From the NCBI GenBank assembly GCA_002307065.1, contig DBTN01000023.1, positions 1-8,309 of the forward strand: 8,309 nt of DNA, in the 5' to 3' direction. The stretch is from Akkermansiaceae bacterium UBA1315. GTDB lineage: Bacteria > Verrucomicrobiota > Verrucomicrobiia > Verrucomicrobiales > Akkermansiaceae. Below, piece by piece: positions 6,938-8,309 of this stretch (position 1 is the stretch's first letter; each line of letters starts with the position of its first letter). Position numbers and translations under genes: made by a program. The notes beneath the pieces are model-generated. The model saw only the letters and a list, made by a program, of their open reading frames with translations. It did no database searches and was not told the DNA's origin.

Positions 6938-6995
6938 TTAAATGACGCACGAACCGGTATGAATATTCCAAAATGATCGATCCTGGTCGAACTTT

Positions 6996-7012
6996 GTCGG
7001 GAATCGCCCGAC
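6996..7012. promoter_or_regulatory. Short perfect hairpin GTCGGG-aatcg-CCCGAC
   Basis: A six-pair GC-rich stem closes a five-base loop. CCTG (6982-6985) and CAGG (7018-7021) flank it and could add four outer pairs. There is no T tract on either strand, so it is not a standard terminator. It sits about 90 bases before the CAP gene start and about 155 before the permease start. It may be an operator. Confidence 0.3.
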
Positions 7013-7092
7013 GGGATCAGGAACTGCATCGTGCCATGTAAAGACGGTGGTGGCGGGAAATGAGTGAAATCAGTAGAGTGAAAGGTGGTGTC

Positions 7093-7105
7093 CCCCTTAT
7101 CGATG
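7093..7105 (+). promoter_or_regulatory. CCCCTTA leader motif, 3 bases before the ATG of the CAP-domain gene
   Basis: CCCCTTA at 7093-7099 is spaced three bases from the ATG at 7103, exactly as at 917-929 before the collagen/S74 gene. The match favours the ATG at 7103 over the upstream in-frame GTG at 7085. An AGGTGG purine run at 7083-7088 is the only Shine-Dalgarno-like sequence, but it is 14 bases from this ATG, which is longer than usual. Confidence 0.35.
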
Positions 7106-8125
7106 AAGATCGTTTTGCTCTCTCTTTTGTCATGGGTAGTGACCGGTTTTGCGTCCGGGGCCGTAGCGACCGTTGCGAATTTTCAGTCACTTCCCGCCGG
7201 GCCGACCGAATATGAGCAATACTTGCTGGAGCTTCTCAATCGTGCCCGCGCTAATCCTGACGCCGAAGTCACACGAACGGGATTGTCCGATTTAAATGAA
7301 GGACCTCCGACGACGACGATCACGAATGCCGCGAAGCAGCCACTCGCATTTCATCAAACGTTGATCACCGTCGCCCGAGATCATGTGGCGTGGAGCTTAA
7401 ATACCAATACCTTTTCCCATGATGAAGGGACGGCTCCGGACCCAAATACCGTAAATTGGACAGGCGACTCGCCGTTTGATCGAATGGCGTCCGCTGGTTA
7501 CGCGGGTGGGGCGGCGGAAAATATGGGAGCCTCCTTTTCAAGCAGCCCCACGGCGTTCATTTCAACCACGGATGTAACCGAGGCGGCTGCAAGTCTGCAT
7601 GATAACCTCTTTATAGATGTGACAACGACCGGTCGGGGGCATCGCATCAATATGATGGACGATGATTTCACCGAGGTGGGCATCGGATTTTTTACCGACA
7701 GTGACTACGCCCTCGGTGGGACGAACCTGGCACGAGCGAGCTTCGTAAACTACGATTTTGGAACGGTCGGCCAAATGATCCTGACGGGTGTGATCTATAA
7801 CGATCTGGATGGAGACGCTTTTTACACGCCTGGAACCGGTGAGGCAATGGGAGGAGTCGTCGTGAACGCGTATCAAGACGGCGTTTTAGTGGGAACAACG
7901 ACGGCTTGGGGGAGTGGCGGTTACTCTTTAGATGGATTGACCGCAGGAACCTACGACATCGAGTTCGTGAACGAAAATGGCGAAATCTCTGTGGGTCAGT
8001 CCGTTACGATCGATGCAGTCAACGTGAAGCTGGATGGAGTGGACCTGATCTTCATCCCAGAACCCTCGGTTTGTATCTTATATGCCCTTTCCGGATTGGG
8101 CATTTTGCGCCGCAGACGTGCATAA
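7103..8125 (+). CDS. Secreted CAP-domain (SCP/PR-1-like) protein with C-terminal beta module and PEP-CTERM signal
   Basis: The 340-residue exported protein starts with a signal peptide (M-K-I-V-L-L to about A20). A CAP domain covers about 36-220. It shows the helix L-L-E-L-L-N-R-A-R-A-N-P (41-52), F-S-H106-D, the S-P-F-D-R-M-A-S-A-G-Y block (123-133), A-A-E139-N-M-G, and the signature G-R-G-H180-R-I-N-M-M with D-F-T-E191-V-G-I-G. H106, E139 and H180 match the conserved cavity residues of the family. CAP domains bind lipids or ligands, and a few are proteases, so the activity is open. Residues 227-316 look like an SdrD-B/CnaB-type beta sandwich with an acidic D-L-D-G-D loop (234-238) that may bind calcium. 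Residues 318-340 are I-P-E-P, a hydrophobic stretch and R-R-R-R-A, the exosortase sorting signal. An in-frame GTG at 7085 would add six residues. The gene is divergent from the efflux operon and no close terminator is seen. Confidence 0.92.
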   Translation: MKIVLLSLLSWVVTGFASGAVATVANFQSLPAGPTEYEQYLLELLNRARANPDAEVTRTGLSDLNEGPPTTTITNAAKQPLAFHQTLITVARDHVAWSLNTNTFSHDEGTAPDPNTVNWTGDSPFDRMASAGYAGGAAENMGASFSSSPTAFISTTDVTEAAASLHDNLFIDVTTTGRGHRINMMDDDFTEVGIGFFTDSDYALGGTNLARASFVNYDFGTVGQMILTGVIYNDLDGDAFYTPGTGEAMGGVVVNAYQDGVLVGTTTAWGSGGYSLDGLTAGTYDIEFVNENGEISVGQSVTIDAVNVKLDGVDLIFIPEPSVCILYALSGLGILRRRRA

Positions 8126-8309
8126 ATCGCCAAATCAGGGTTCGAAATCCGCGCAAACGGCCTTTTCGGGGGGTAAAATTGTAAAAAGGGGGTTGGGAAA
8201 AGGGGGGATTTGGGCAGCGTCTGTTAGAAATGCGAAAAAAATGTGACGAAAAGATCACTTGTAATCAGTGAGTTGTGTTGGAGATTTGAAAAATCTGCAA
8301 AAAGTTAAT
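8126..8309. other. Gene-free 3' region, A-rich towards the window end
   Basis: No open frame of note and no strong terminator follow the CAP gene. The first part is mixed sequence, followed by G runs at 8168-8214. From 8222 on the plus strand is A-rich with short hairpins (TCACT/AGTGA at 8255-8271; AGATTT/AAATCT at 8282-8296). This second part may be the promoter or leader of a gene that starts beyond the window. Confidence 0.4.
8188..8214 (+). other. Potential G-quadruplex-forming sequence
   Basis: Four G runs of at least three, separated by short A/T spacers, follow each other: G5 (8188-8192), TT, G3 (8195-8197), AAAA, G6 (8202-8207), ATTT, G3 (8212-8214). A fifth run, G6, is at 8168-8173. 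This satisfies the usual G3+N1-7 motif on the plus strand. It begins 62 bases after the CAP gene stop and would be present in its mRNA tail if transcription continues. Confidence 0.6.

Larger units (their letters stand above)
6841..7102. promoter_or_regulatory. Divergent intergenic region between the efflux operon and the CAP-domain gene
   Basis: These 262 bases must hold the promoters for the minus-strand efflux operon and the plus-strand CAP gene. They contain: a perfect 12-base palindrome AAACGATCGTTT (6896-6907); CACGTG (6911-6916); GAATATTC (6961-6968); the 9-mer GAACCGGTA twice (6882-6890, 6951-6959) with an inverted CGGTTC between (6927-6932); the 9-mer AAAATGATC twice (6859-6867, 6970-6978); and six GATC sites from 6864 to 7018. 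On the minus strand TATGAT (6923-6918) resembles a -10 box, but no good -35 box stands 16-18 bases upstream. The arrangement suggests operator sites for a regulator encoded elsewhere; this is an inference. Confidence 0.5.

Noticed and set aside
7085..7102. GTG at 7085 as the start of the CAP-domain gene
   Set aside because: The ATG at 7103 gives a standard signal peptide beginning M-K-I-V and shares its upstream CCCCTTA context with the start at 927. The GTG remains possible and would add only six residues.
8138..8154. GGTTCGAAATCC, reminiscent of a tRNA T-loop
   Set aside because: The stem does not pair properly and no acceptor, anticodon or D-arm is present. There is no support for a tRNA or a tRNA-derived attachment site.
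8242..8259. TGTGA-N8-TCACT resembling a CRP/FNR-family site
   Set aside because: The CRP consensus has a six-base spacer and ends in TCACA. The spacing here is eight and the last base differs.

Overview
The window looks like chromosomal DNA of a Gram-negative-type bacterium, most likely a Verrucomicrobiota member or a relative. The main evidence is two exported proteins that end in a PEP-CTERM sorting signal of the form I-P-E-P, hydrophobic stretch, R-R-R-R-A. This exosortase-dependent signal is common in that phylum. A tripartite RND efflux system implies an outer membrane. Genes mostly lack a clear Shine-Dalgarno sequence. The taxonomic assignment is an inference; no rRNA or other marker gene is present.

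Layout. (1) Positions 1-90 are probably the last 29 codons of an unidentified plus-strand gene, followed by a short cluster of degenerate CATGAC/CAATGAC repeats. (2) Positions 164-2402 hold a probable two-gene operon for exported proteins. The first gene encodes a small PEP-CTERM protein. The second encodes a secreted collagen-like protein with a C-terminal self-cleaving intramolecular chaperone (peptidase S74 type) and a coiled coil. A good intrinsic terminator follows at 2416-2458. (3) Positions 6840 down to 2577, on the minus strand, hold an RND efflux operon with the permease first and the periplasmic adaptor second, and no outer-membrane factor. (4) Positions 6841-7102 are a divergent regulatory region rich in palindromes, repeated 9-mers and GATC sites. 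(5) Positions 7103-8125 encode a secreted CAP-domain protein with a C-terminal beta-sandwich-like module and a PEP-CTERM tail. (6) Positions 8126-8309 have no gene, but hold a G-run cluster with G-quadruplex potential and several short hairpins.

How the parts fit. Three of the five full genes make exported proteins, two of them tagged for exosortase sorting. The window therefore has an envelope or extracellular-matrix theme, interrupted by an efflux operon. The exosortase itself is not here. The most unusual gene is the collagen/S74 protein. It keeps the S-D-x-R-x-K signature with Ser and Lys five residues apart, as in phage endosialidase chaperones and animal MYRF, but it carries a signal peptide and sits in no phage context. 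It may make a self-processed trimeric surface or matrix fibre. I see no CRISPR array, insertion sequence, tRNA or rRNA.
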